NCBI GenBank assembly: GCA_031266875.1
Contig: JAISAE010000061.1
Span: 1-43,747, forward strand
Direction of reading: 5' to 3'
Length of the DNA stretch: 43,747 bases
Source: Treponema sp.
Lineage (GTDB): Bacteria; Spirochaetota; Spirochaetia; Treponematales; Breznakiellaceae
The translations under genes and the position numbers were made by a program. The notes under the pieces are model-generated. The model ran no database searches, was not told the DNA's origin, and was given only the letters and a program-made list of their open reading frames with translations. Every line of letters begins with the position of its first letter. Positions within the stretch are counted from its first letter, which is position 1. This document shows positions 14,378-23,494 of this stretch, piece after piece.

Positions 14378-15365
14378 CAAAACAAAACTAGCCAAGTCAA
14401 GTAATGTAAGCATTGTAAGCAATGCGGTAGATGATGTCAATACGGGTAGGCTTATCCACCACAAATCCCGTATTCAGCGGCTCCTACAGAGCAAGGAATT
14501 ATATTTATTCTGTCTCCCCGGCATCATCATCACGGCGATTTTTCATTACTGGCCTATCTATGGGATTCAAATTGCCTTTCGTGACTATTCCGTGCGCCGG
14601 GGTATCTGGAACAGTACGTGGATCGGCTGGGATCATTTTATCCGCTTTTTCAGCGGGCCGGATGCCGCGCAGATCATCTGGAACACATTCGTACTGAGTA
14701 TCTACGGGCTGGCAGCCGGGTTCCCTATTCCTATTATACTCGCCCTGCTTTTAAACTCTCTGCGATGGAAGAGGTACCGGAAGGTTATTCAGATGGTAAC
14801 GTATGCGCCAAATTTCCTTTCCACTGTGGTGCTTTGTTCCATGATCCTGCTTTTCCTTTCCCCGCGTGTCGGCATGGTAAACACCCTCATCAGCTTCTTC
14901 GGGGTTCCTTCTATCAACTTCATAGGCGACTGGAAATACTGGCGGCATATCTATGTCTGGTCCGGGGTCTGGGCCGGCATGGGCTGGGGCTCAGTGGTCT
15001 ACTTCGCCGCGCTTGCCGGCGTCAGCCCCGAACTGCACGAGGCGGCTATCGTGGATGGCGCGACCAAGTTCCAGCGCGTACTCCACATCGACCTGCCGTC
15101 AATCCTGCCGGTCGCGGTTATGCTTCTCATTCTTTCTTTCGGAAGTGTCCTATCCATTGGTTTTGAAAAGGCTTATGCCCTGCAAAACCCACTCAACCTG
15201 CGGGTGTCAAAAATTATCAGCACCTACACGTATGAGATCGGAATTCTCAACGCTGACATGGCCTATTCAACAGCCATTGGTCTCTTTAACTCGGTGGTGA
15301 ACGCGATACTGCTCCTGACGGTAAATTCCGTGTCGCGCAAACTTTCCGATAACGCGCTTTGGTAG
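14370..15365 (+). CDS. lplB: ABC transporter permease, LplB family (oligosaccharide uptake)
   Basis: About 331 residues from a TTG start chosen because AGGAGG lies six bases upstream. A GTG 18 bases earlier overlaps that Shine-Dalgarno sequence and is less likely. Six membrane segments are evident, the first at LYLFCLPGIIITAIFHYWPIYG. The cytoplasmic EAA loop reads ELHEAAIVDGATKFQRVLHIDLPSI. It resembles LplB/YteP permeases for aldouronates and other plant-derived oligosaccharides. Together with the next permease and the LplA-like binding proteins it forms the uptake system. No ATPase gene is adjacent, as is common for this family, where a shared MsmX-type ATPase is used. Confidence 0.9.
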   Translation: MSNKTKLAKSSNVSIVSNAVDDVNTGRLIHHKSRIQRLLQSKELYLFCLPGIIITAIFHYWPIYGIQIAFRDYSVRRGIWNSTWIGWDHFIRFFSGPDAAQIIWNTFVLSIYGLAAGFPIPIILALLLNSLRWKRYRKVIQMVTYAPNFLSTVVLCSMILLFLSPRVGMVNTLISFFGVPSINFIGDWKYWRHIYVWSGVWAGMGWGSVVYFAALAGVSPELHEAAIVDGATKFQRVLHIDLPSILPVAVMLLILSFGSVLSIGFEKAYALQNPLNLRVSKIISTYTYEIGILNADMAYSTAIGLFNSVVNAILLLTVNSVSRKLSDNALW

Positions 15366-15374
15366 GAGGACAGC

Positions 15375-16289
15375 ATGGCAAAAATCAGAAGAAATTCCGA
15401 GCGGCGTTCTACCGAAGACAAGATTTTCGACGCCGTGAACTTCATCGTTCTTACCCTTATTTTCGTTATTGTCGCATACCCTCTGTACTTCGTGATCATC
15501 TCTTCCATAAGCGATCCAGTAAAGGTTGCCGCCGGACAGATTACCTTCCTGCCGGAAGGGATCAACTTTGACGGATATTCGCGGGTGTTTGAGGCCAAAG
15601 AGGTGATGCGCGGCTTTATGAACTCCGTGTTTTACACCGTGCTGGGCGTGGCGATTAACCTCGCTGTTACCCTGCCGACCGCGTACGCGCTTTCCCGCAA
15701 TGACTTTTACGGGCGCAAGACAATTTCGATTTACTACGTTATCACAATGTTCGTATCCGGCGGGCTTATCCCCTCCTACCTCGTCATCAGGCAGATGGGA
15801 ATGTTGAACACAGTATGGGCGCTGGTTGTTCCGGGCGCACTCAGTGTTTACAACATGATGGTGGCGCGGAGCTTCTTCAAGGTAAACATACCCGGTGAAC
15901 TGCTGGACGCGGCGCGGATCGACGGCTGTTCGGATACCAGCTTCTTTTTCCGTATCTGTCTGCCCCTTTCCGGCGCGATCATAGCGATCCTTGCCCTGTG
16001 GTACGGGGTGGGACACTGGAACTCGTACTTCAGCGCCCTTTTGTACATTGCTGACCGCGAGAAGCAAACGCTCCAGCTTGAGCTGCGCTATATCCTGCTC
16101 CAGAACCAGCAGCCAGTGGGGGTGTTACTGTCGCCGGAAGCAATAGAAGAACAGCGCCGCCTTGACGCGATCAAGGAGATGATGAAATGGAGCCTGATCA
16201 TCGTGTCCAGTCTGCCGGTTATCATACTCTATCCCTTTATTCAAAAGCATTTTGTAAAGGGCGTAACTGTGGGTTCTCTTAAAGGCTAA
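15375..16289 (+). CDS. lplC: ABC transporter permease, LplC/YtcP family
   Basis: 304 residues, starting nine bases after lplB with GGAGGACAGC ahead of the ATG. Six membrane helices are seen, beginning with AVNFIVLTLIFVIVAYPLYF. The EAA loop is GELLDAARIDGCSDTSFFFRICLPLS. It is the second half of the heterodimeric permease with LplB. The C-terminal PFIQKHFVKGVTVGSLKG is characteristic of the YtcP branch. The gene runs directly into the first substrate-binding gene. Confidence 0.92.
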   Translation: MAKIRRNSERRSTEDKIFDAVNFIVLTLIFVIVAYPLYFVIISSISDPVKVAAGQITFLPEGINFDGYSRVFEAKEVMRGFMNSVFYTVLGVAINLAVTLPTAYALSRNDFYGRKTISIYYVITMFVSGGLIPSYLVIRQMGMLNTVWALVVPGALSVYNMMVARSFFKVNIPGELLDAARIDGCSDTSFFFRICLPLSGAIIAILALWYGVGHWNSYFSALLYIADREKQTLQLELRYILLQNQQPVGVLLSPEAIEEQRRLDAIKEMMKWSLIIVSSLPVIILYPFIQKHFVKGVTVGSLKG

Positions 16290-16352
16290 TCGTTGATTGG
16301 TTTGAACCATATACAGCCCTATAGGGGGGCAAACTTCATGAGGAGAAAATTT

Positions 16353-18041
16353 ATGAAGAAGTTTTTTGGATTAATGCTGGCTATGGCTTTGTTGCTTATG
16401 CCAGCGCTCGGTGTGTTCGCAAGCGGACAAACAGGAACAACGGGAACAACAGGCACGACCACCTTGATCAGGACCGACGACCCGAACAATTTCAACGCTG
16501 TCGGCACCTGGCCTGCGGTCAAGCAGAAGGCCGCCTTCACGATGCTTGTTGATATTGACGGCTCCAAAGTCAACAGGGCTAATGACATGGTTATTGTGCA
16601 GGAGTTTGAGCAGAAGACCAATATTCAGGCCCAGATCAATAACTTCCCCTACGCGACCGGCATAGAACGGAAGAACATCATGATTGCCACAGGCGATTAT
16701 CCTGATGTTATCGCGGGCTGGCTTGTGGGCGGAAATGATGTTATGACCTGGGCCAACGAAGGGATCATCATTCCCTTGGAAACCCTCATTGACCAGTACA
16801 CGGTGAACATCAAAATCGCGCTGAGTCTCCCGGGTGTCCGCCAGAGCATGACCCTGCCTGATGGACACATCTATTCGCCGCCCTATCCCATTGGAGAGCC
16901 GAAGGTTACCTTCGGTCCCTGGATTAACACCGTGTGGCTTGAGCAGCTCGGTCTGCAAATGCCCACCACCACTGATGAGCTGAAACAGGTACTTATCGCC
17001 TTCCGTGATCGTATTCCTCCGGTCAATGGTGAGAAGATCATTCCCTTTGCCGCTGAACCTGATAACTTTAGTGTAGGCGACATTGCCGGTTGGTTTGGCG
17101 TCAATGCTTCACGGCGGGGAGCTAACTCAGGCGGCTTTGCCATCATCAATGGACAGATTCAAAACACGCTCACCTCGGATGGATACAAGGCCGCGATCAA
17201 ATATTTTGCGGACCTCTACAAGGAAGGACTGGTCGATCCAGAGCTTTTCACTCAGGAAAAGGCCATGTATACCGCTAAGAATAATCTCAAGATATATGGT
17301 GTTATGTGGGACTACGGCCCCCTTGGATGGAAAGCTCAGGAACGTCCCGCTGGTTGGACCCAGGGCGATAAAAACAACGACTTTGATCCCGTACCCGTAC
17401 TGAAAGGCCCGGGCGTTACGAATCCGGTATGGCGCCGCAACTGCTACGGCATCACTTTGTTCCGCAACCAGTTTGTGATTACCGACAAGGCAAAGAACCC
17501 GATCACGATCCTCCGCTGGCTTGACTACGTGTATAGCCAGGACGCGAGTCCCGCAGTAGACCGCGGACCCCTTGGTATAAGGTGGGAGAAGGTTGGCGAC
17601 CGCACCTACCGCGAAATCTTCAAGGCAGTTGGCCAAGACGGCTGGACCCAAGCGGATGAAGACAGGATCTCTTGGGGCAATGTGTTCCCGTCGCCTCTGC
17701 CCAAGTTCCACCGCAATAATACTGGTTTACCCGAGAATCTGCGGACTGAGGTACTCCCGCCGGTTGGTTTGAGGAAGGAGTATAGTGATAATGACGTCAT
17801 GGACGCGCTGTATGAGCCGTATCTTGACGAGCGCATCCCCGATATCTGGCTCACCCAGGATGTTGCCAGGCGCAGAGCTGATATTCAGACCGCCATTACC
17901 AACTATGTGGATCAGAAGGAAGCTGAGTGGGTCAGTGGTCAGGCCAATATTGACGCCGAATGGGACGCCTATGTTGCCCAGTTGAACCGCCTTGGTCTCC
18001 AGGAATTGACAACTATCATACGCAACGCTGCAAAGCTCTAG
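16353..18041 (+). CDS. lplA: LplA-family extracellular solute-binding protein, copy 1
   Basis: About 562 residues from the ATG preceded by GAGGAG (the upstream in-frame ATG at 16338 overlaps that site). The signal peptide MKKFFGLMLAMALLLMPALG ends near FASGQ, and there is no lipobox Cys. The mature protein has a Gly/Thr linker and then the type-1 binding fold with ATGDYPDVIAGW, LPDGHIYSPPYP and WLEQLGLQMPTTTDELKQVL. Such proteins bind oligosaccharides outside the inner membrane. Two conserved segments, NPVWRRNCYGITLFRNQFV and PITILRWLDYVYSQDASPA, recur in copy 2. A strong terminator follows. The ligand is unknown. Confidence 0.9.
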   Translation: MKKFFGLMLAMALLLMPALGVFASGQTGTTGTTGTTTLIRTDDPNNFNAVGTWPAVKQKAAFTMLVDIDGSKVNRANDMVIVQEFEQKTNIQAQINNFPYATGIERKNIMIATGDYPDVIAGWLVGGNDVMTWANEGIIIPLETLIDQYTVNIKIALSLPGVRQSMTLPDGHIYSPPYPIGEPKVTFGPWINTVWLEQLGLQMPTTTDELKQVLIAFRDRIPPVNGEKIIPFAAEPDNFSVGDIAGWFGVNASRRGANSGGFAIINGQIQNTLTSDGYKAAIKYFADLYKEGLVDPELFTQEKAMYTAKNNLKIYGVMWDYGPLGWKAQERPAGWTQGDKNNDFDPVPVLKGPGVTNPVWRRNCYGITLFRNQFVITDKAKNPITILRWLDYVYSQDASPAVDRGPLGIRWEKVGDRTYREIFKAVGQDGWTQADEDRISWGNVFPSPLPKFHRNNTGLPENLRTEVLPPVGLRKEYSDNDVMDALYEPYLDERIPDIWLTQDVARRRADIQTAITNYVDQKEAEWVSGQANIDAEWDAYVAQLNRLGLQELTTIIRNAAKL

Positions 18042-18062
18042 GTTAAAGCCTAAGTAAACGGA

Positions 18063-18095
18063 AAGCCTGACCGCACCGGTGGTCAGGCTTTTTTT
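18063..18095 (+). terminator. Terminator between the two lplA copies
   Basis: AAGCCTGACC pairs with GGTCAGGCTT around an 8-base loop, followed by a run of seven T, 22 bases after the first lplA stop. It may reduce read-through into copy 2. Confidence 0.9.
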
Positions 18096-18187
18096 AAAAA
18101 TTAAATCCGGTTCAGCCTGTGTCTGAACCCTGACACAACGTCTGTGTAGTTCAGCCCATAGGGGCAAACTTTATGAGGAGACAATGT

Positions 18188-19873
18188 ATGAAGAAGTTTT
18201 TTGGATTAATGCTGGCTATGGCTTTGTTGCTTATGCCGGCGCTCGGTGTGTTCGCAAGCGGACAGACCGGTACAGGAACAACGGGAACAACCACCTTGAT
18301 CAGGACCGACGACCCGAACAATTTCAACGCGGTCGGCACCTGGCCTGCGGTCAAGCAGAAAGCCGCTTTCACCATGCTTGTTGATATGGATGGGGCCAAA
18401 GTCAACAGGGCTAACGACATGGTTGTTGTACAGGACTTTGAGCAGAAGACCAACATTCAGGCCCAGATCAACAACTTCCCCTACGCCACTGCCCTGGAAC
18501 GGAAGAACATCATGGTCGCCACAGGCGATTACCCGGATGTTATCGCGGGCTGGATTGTAACCGGAAATGATGTTATGACCTGGGCCAACGAAGGGCTTAT
18601 CATTCCTTTGGAAACCCTCATTGAGCAGTACACGGTGAATATCAAAACCGCGCTGAGTCTCACCGGTGTTCGCCAGAGCATGACCCTGCCTGACGGCCAC
18701 ATCTATTCGCCACCCTATCCATACCAAGAGCCACTCGTTACCTACAGCCCGTGGATTAACCGCCTGTGGCTTGAGCAGCTCGGTCTACAAATGCCCACTA
18801 CCACTGATGAGCTGAAGCAGGTACTCATCGCCTTCCGGGATCGTATTCCTGCGGTCAATGGCCAGAAGATCATTCCCTTTGCTGCTGAACCTAATAACTT
18901 TAGCGTAGGCGAGCTTGCCGGCTGGTTTGGCGTCAACGCCTCACGGCGCGGGGCTAACGCGGGCGGCTTTGCCATCATCAACGGCCAAATTCAAAGCACG
19001 CTCACCTCGAATGAGTACAAGGCCGCGATCAAGTTCTTTGCTGACCTCTACAAGGAAGGACTGGTTGATCCAGAGCTTTTCACTCAGGAAGTGGCCATGT
19101 ATACCGCCAAGAACAATCTCAAGCTCTACGGCGTTATGTATGACTACGGCCCCCTTGCGTGGAAACAGCAGGAACGTCCCGCTGGTTGGACCCAGGGTGA
19201 TATAGAAACTGACTTTGATCCCATGCCCGTACTGAAGGCTCCGGGCGTTACGAATCCGGTATGGCGCCGCAACTGCTACGGCATCACCTTGTTCCGCAAC
19301 CAGTTTGTGATTACCGATAAGGCAAAGAACCCGATCACGATCCTTCGCTGGCTTGACTACGTGTATAGCCAGGACGCGAGTCCCGCAACAGACCGTGGGC
19401 CTCTCGGTGTAAAGTGGGAGAAGGTCGGCGACCGTACCTACCGCGAAATCTTCAAGGCAATTGGGCAAAACGGCTGGACCCAAGCGGACGAGGACAAGTA
19501 CGCTTGGGGCAATGTGTTCCCGCCGCCCCTGCCCAGGTTCCACCGCAATAACCCCGGTTTACCTGAGAATCTGCGGACTGAGGTACTCCCGCCGGTTGGT
19601 TTGAGACCGGGCTATGATTATCAGGGTGTCAGGGACGCGCTGTATGAGCCGTATCTTGACGAGCGCATCCCGGATCTCTGGCTCAGCCAAGATGTTGCCA
19701 AGCGCAGAGCTGATATTCAGACCGCCATTTCTAGCTATGTGGATCAAAAGGAAGCTGAGTGGGTCAGTGGTCAGGCCAATATTGACGCTGAATGGGACGC
19801 CTATATTGCCCAGTTGAACCGTCTTGGTCTTCAGGAATTGACAGCTATCATACGCAACGCCGCGAAGCTCTAG
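18188..19873 (+). CDS. lplA: LplA-family extracellular solute-binding protein, copy 2
   Basis: About 561 residues, strongly similar to copy 1 along the whole length including signal peptide, ribosome binding site and downstream terminator, so it is a tandem duplication. Differences cluster in ligand-facing-looking stretches, for example YQEPLVTYSPWINRLWLEQL against IGEPKVTFGPWINTVWLEQL, and GVKWEKVGDRTYREIFKAIG near the C-terminus. Divergence without loss of frame suggests both are functional, perhaps with different affinity or substrate. The intervening terminator means expression levels can differ. Confidence 0.9.
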   Translation: MKKFFGLMLAMALLLMPALGVFASGQTGTGTTGTTTLIRTDDPNNFNAVGTWPAVKQKAAFTMLVDMDGAKVNRANDMVVVQDFEQKTNIQAQINNFPYATALERKNIMVATGDYPDVIAGWIVTGNDVMTWANEGLIIPLETLIEQYTVNIKTALSLTGVRQSMTLPDGHIYSPPYPYQEPLVTYSPWINRLWLEQLGLQMPTTTDELKQVLIAFRDRIPAVNGQKIIPFAAEPNNFSVGELAGWFGVNASRRGANAGGFAIINGQIQSTLTSNEYKAAIKFFADLYKEGLVDPELFTQEVAMYTAKNNLKLYGVMYDYGPLAWKQQERPAGWTQGDIETDFDPMPVLKAPGVTNPVWRRNCYGITLFRNQFVITDKAKNPITILRWLDYVYSQDASPATDRGPLGVKWEKVGDRTYREIFKAIGQNGWTQADEDKYAWGNVFPPPLPRFHRNNPGLPENLRTEVLPPVGLRPGYDYQGVRDALYEPYLDERIPDLWLSQDVAKRRADIQTAISSYVDQKEAEWVSGQANIDAEWDAYIAQLNRLGLQELTAIIRNAAKL

Positions 19874-19893
19874 GTTAAAGCCTCTGTAAATAG

Positions 19894-19921
19894 AAAGCCT
19901 GACCACTGGTCAGGCTTTTTT
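19894..19921 (+). terminator. Terminator after the second lplA copy
   Basis: AAGCCTGACC pairs with GGTCAGGCTT around a short loop, followed by six T. It is a shortened copy of the terminator at 18063-18095. Confidence 0.9.
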
Positions 19922-19964
19922 GTATAGGTGATACCTTGTTCAGGGCTTTTGGGGGGCAGTGTTG

Positions 19965-21719
19965 TTATGCTGGAATAGCGAGCGCGCTAAACTGCGCGGT
20001 ATACAGTTCCGCGTACAGACCGCCATGCGCCAGTAGTTCCTCGTGCTTGCCCTGCTGCCTGATACCTTCATCGTCAATGACCACAATGAAATCCGCGCTG
20101 CGAATTGTGGACAGCCGGTGCGCGATGATGAGTGTGGTACGGCCTTTGGACAATTCCTCCAGCGCCTGCTGTATCTTGAGTTCAGTTGCTGAGTCCAGCG
20201 CCGAAGTTGCCTCGTCAAGAATGAGGATCGGCGGATTCTTTAAGAAGATGCGGGCTATACTCACCCGCTGTTTTTGTCCCCCAGAAAGTTTGATGCCGCG
20301 CTCACCGACGATGGAATCATAGCCATCGGGCAGGCACATAATGTCGTCATGTATCTCAGCGCGTTTTGCCGCCTCAATGATTTCGTCGTCAGTCGCGTTG
20401 ATTCGGCCATAGCCGATGTTTTCCTTAATCGTGCCAGCGAACAGAAACACGTCCTGTTGAACAATGCCGATGTTCCGCCGCAGTGATTCAAGCGTGAGGT
20501 CGCGGATGTCATAGCCGTCAATCGTTATGGAACCGGCGCTGATTTCGTAAAAGCGCGGCAGCAGGTGGCAGATCGTGGTTTTGCCGCCGCCGGAAGGCCC
20601 GACCAACGCCAGTGTGCTTCCCGCTTGAACACGCAGGTTGATGTGTGCCAGCACGGTTATATTGTTGTTATACGAGAACGTAACGTCGCGGTACTCAATG
20701 GTACCGCGCACATGCTCAAGCGTAACCGCGTTGTCCTTGTCGCGGATCTCCGGCTGTATGCGCATGATTTCCACAAAGCGGCCAAAGCCTGCCATGCCAG
20801 TAGTGTACTGCTCCACAAAGCCCGCGAGCCGGCGTATAGGCTGTAGAAAGGCTGCCACAAAGAGGTTACAGGCGATAAGTCCCGCGAGATCCATCTTCCC
20901 CTGCATGATGAGAACGCCGCCCATTGCCAGCACCACCACATTCAGTATATGGAGCAAAAAGTCCAGCTTACAGTGAAAGGTTGCCATGGACTTGTAGTAC
21001 ACCTTCTTAGCTGACTTGTAGTTCTCGTTCCCGTACCGAAACTTACTCGTCTCATAAGGCTCATTGGTGAACGCCTTAGCGACCCGTGATCCTGATATGC
21101 TTGATTCCAGCGAAGCATTGATCTCAGCGGTACGTTCCTTCACGTTCCGCGATGCCTTCATCATCTGCCGCCGTGAGTACACAGTATGGATCACGATGAG
21201 CGGCACGATACAAAACAGTATCACCGCCATTTCCCAGCGCAGCGTGAGAATGAGGATGAACGAACCCACCAGCGTCAGAATTGATATAAACAGGTCTTCG
21301 GGGCCATGGTGGGCGAGTTCAGTAACTTCCCAGAGGTCATTGGTTACCCGCGACATGATCTGGCCAGTACGGTTGTTGTCGTAGAATGAGAACGGCAGCT
21401 TCTGCAGGTGATTAAAGAGGTCGCGCCGCATATCAGCTTCGATGTACGCGCCAACAGTGTGTCCCCAATAGGAGATGAAGTAGGAGAACAGGGTGCGGAC
21501 AAGGTAGAGTCCGACCATAAGCCCGATCATAGCGAAGAAAAAGCTGAATATCTGTTGAGGCAGCAGGGTGTCAATCGTGTACTTAGTCATCATAGGGAAG
21601 AGCAGGTCTACACCGGCGCTTAACGACGCGCAGAGCATATCAGCGCCAAACAAGAGCAAGTGTGGCCGATAATACCCCGCAAAGATTTTTAAGTGAGCTT
21701 TGTTATAATCAGTAGTCAT
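19965..21719 (-). CDS. ABC exporter, fused membrane and ATPase domains (MsbA/LmrA type)
   Basis: About 584 residues. The N-terminal half has six membrane helices (for example FSFFFAMIGLMVGLYLVRTLFSYFI) and the coupling-region LQKLPFSFYDNNRTGQIMSRVTND. The ATPase half has Walker A GPSGGGKTT, LSGGQKQRVSIARI, Walker B ILILDEATSALD and the H-loop IIAHRLST. Homodimers export lipids, peptides or drugs, but the substrate cannot be named. The ATG at 21719 has no Shine-Dalgarno sequence and lies seven bases after TATACC, so it may be leaderless. An in-frame TTG at 21764 lies upstream of that box. Its 5' side faces a 1.7-kb repeat region. Confidence 0.92.
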   Translation of the reverse strand: MTTDYNKAHLKIFAGYYRPHLLLFGADMLCASLSAGVDLLFPMMTKYTIDTLLPQQIFSFFFAMIGLMVGLYLVRTLFSYFISYWGHTVGAYIEADMRRDLFNHLQKLPFSFYDNNRTGQIMSRVTNDLWEVTELAHHGPEDLFISILTLVGSFILILTLRWEMAVILFCIVPLIVIHTVYSRRQMMKASRNVKERTAEINASLESSISGSRVAKAFTNEPYETSKFRYGNENYKSAKKVYYKSMATFHCKLDFLLHILNVVVLAMGGVLIMQGKMDLAGLIACNLFVAAFLQPIRRLAGFVEQYTTGMAGFGRFVEIMRIQPEIRDKDNAVTLEHVRGTIEYRDVTFSYNNNITVLAHINLRVQAGSTLALVGPSGGGKTTICHLLPRFYEISAGSITIDGYDIRDLTLESLRRNIGIVQQDVFLFAGTIKENIGYGRINATDDEIIEAAKRAEIHDDIMCLPDGYDSIVGERGIKLSGGQKQRVSIARIFLKNPPILILDEATSALDSATELKIQQALEELSKGRTTLIIAHRLSTIRSADFIVVIDDEGIRQQGKHEELLAHGGLYAELYTAQFSALAIPA

Positions 21720-21775
21720 AACGTATGGTATAACCACCAACGAAAAGTGAAAACCACACACCAAAGGATCAAGGC

Positions 21776-22973
21776 GCTGGTGTCAGAGACGTGCGTGGTG
21801 CTAGAGACGTGCGTGGTGTCAGAGACGTGTGTGTCAGGTGTGCGTGGTGCCAGAGACGATGGTGTCAGAGACGTGCGTGGTGTCAGAGACGTGCGTGTCA
21901 GATGTGCGTGGTGCCAGAGACGATGGTGTCAGAGACGTGCGTGTCCGCTGTGCGTGGTGTCAGAGACGCTAGAGATGATGGTGTCAGGTGTGCGTGGTGC
22001 CAGAGATGATGGTGTCAGAGACGTGCGTGTCAGGTGTGCGTGGTGTCAGAGACGTGTGTGTCAGATGTGCGTGGTGTTAAAGACGATGGTGCCAGAGATG
22101 TGCGTGGTGCCAGAGATGATGGTGTCAGAGACATACGTGTCAGGTGTGCGTGGTGCCAGAGATGATGGTGCCAGAGACGTGTGTGTCAGGTGTGCGTGGT
22201 GTCAGAGACGTGTGTGTCAGGTGTGCGTGGTGCCAGAGACGTGTGTGTCCGCTGTGCGTGGTGTCAGAGACGTGTGTGTCAGGTGTGCGTGGTGCCAGAG
22301 ACGTGTGTGTCCGCTGTGCGTGGTGTCAGAGACGTGCGTGTCAGATGTGCGTGGTGCCAGAGACGTGCGTGTCAGACGATGTGCGTGTCAGATGTGCGTG
22401 GTGCCAGAGATGCTGGTGTCAGAGACGTGCGTGTCAGACGCTGGTGCCAGAGACGCTGGTGCCAGAGACGTGCGTGGTGTCAGAGACGTGCGTGTCAGGT
22501 GTGCGTGGTGTCAGAGACGTGCGTGTCAGACAATGTGCGTGTCAGATGTGCGTGGTGCCAGAGACGATGGTGTCAGGTGTGCGTGGTGCCAGAGACGATG
22601 GTGCCAGAGATGTGCGTGGTGTCAGAGACGATGGTGCCAGAGACGTGTGTGTCAGGTGTGCGTGGTACCAGACGATGGTGTCGAGGCGTGCGTGTCAGAC
22701 GATGTGCGTGTCAGCTGTGCGTGGTGCCAGAGACGTGCGTGTCAGACGCTGGTGTCAGAGACGTGCGTGGTGTCAGAGACATGCGTGTCAGGTGTGCGTG
22801 GTGCCAGACGATGGTGTCGAGGCGTGCGTGTCAGACGATGTGCGTGTCAGATGTGCGTGGTGTCAGAGACGTGCGTGTCAGACGATGTGCGTGTCAGATG
22901 TACGTGGTGCCAGAGATGATGGTGTCAGAGACGTGCGTGTCAGATGTGCGTGGTGTCAGAGACGCACGTGTCA
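21776..22973. repeat. Modular satellite array built on CAGAGACGTGCGTG
   Basis: About 1.2 kb of short modules: an 18-bp unit GTGTCAGAGACGTGCGTG (or GTGCCAGAGAC...), a 15-bp unit GTGTCAGAGACGATG, and a 13-bp unit TCAGGTGTGCGTG, in irregular order. The plus strand is strongly G/T-rich. Stop codons are rare, so three overlapping frames of roughly 265-408 codons stay open, encoding Cys/Arg/Val-rich repeats. No ribosome binding site supports them. The array fills the region between the divergent ABC exporter and the gene at 23495. Confidence 0.9.
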
Positions 22974-23442
22974 GCTAGTACCGAGTCGCGTACTACGCTA
23001 GTACCGGAACGGGTACTAGGCTAGTACCGGAACGGGTACTAGGCTAGTACCGAGTCGCGTACTACGCTAGTACCGAGTCGGGTACCACGCTAGTACCAGA
23101 GCGGGTACCACGCTAGTACCGGAACGGGTACTACGCTAGTACCGGAACGGGTACTACGCTAGTACCGAGTCGCGTACCACGCTAGTACCGGAACGGGTAC
23201 CACGCTAGTACCGAGTCGCGTACCACGCTAGTACCGAGTCGCGTACTACGCTAGTACCAGAGCGGGTACCACGCTAGTACCAGAGCGGGTACCAAGCTAG
23301 TACCGAGTCGCGTACTACGCTAGTACCGGAACGGGTACTACGCTAGTACCGAGTCGCGTACCACGCTAGTACCAGAGCGGGTACTACGCTAGTACCGAGT
23401 CGCGTACTAGGCTAGTACCGGAACGGGTACTAGGCTAATACC
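22974..23442. repeat. 23-bp satellite, 20 complete monomers, each an imperfect palindrome
   Basis: Exactly 460 bases form 20 monomers of 23 bp, followed by a partial one. Each monomer starts GCTAGTACC and ends in a variant of GGGTACTAG around a variable centre (GGAACG, GAGTCG or AGAGCG). Many monomers are near-perfect inverted repeats with 7-8 base arms. Every monomer carries CTAG. The monomer types alternate without simple order. It abuts the previous array directly. I see no coding signal. Confidence 0.95.
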
Positions 23443-23494
23443 AAATCAAACTATATAAATAGAGTAATATGTTTTTAATAAGCAAGGAGGATCT

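Noticed and set aside
21693-23001. Long Cys/Arg-rich open frames (265-408 codons) on the plus strand
   Set aside because: They follow from the lack of stop codons in short repeats, overlap each other in different frames, and have no ribosome binding site.
22974-23442. CRISPR array or integron attachment sites
   Set aside because: The units are contiguous and vary at the centre without unique spacers. No integrase or cas gene is nearby.
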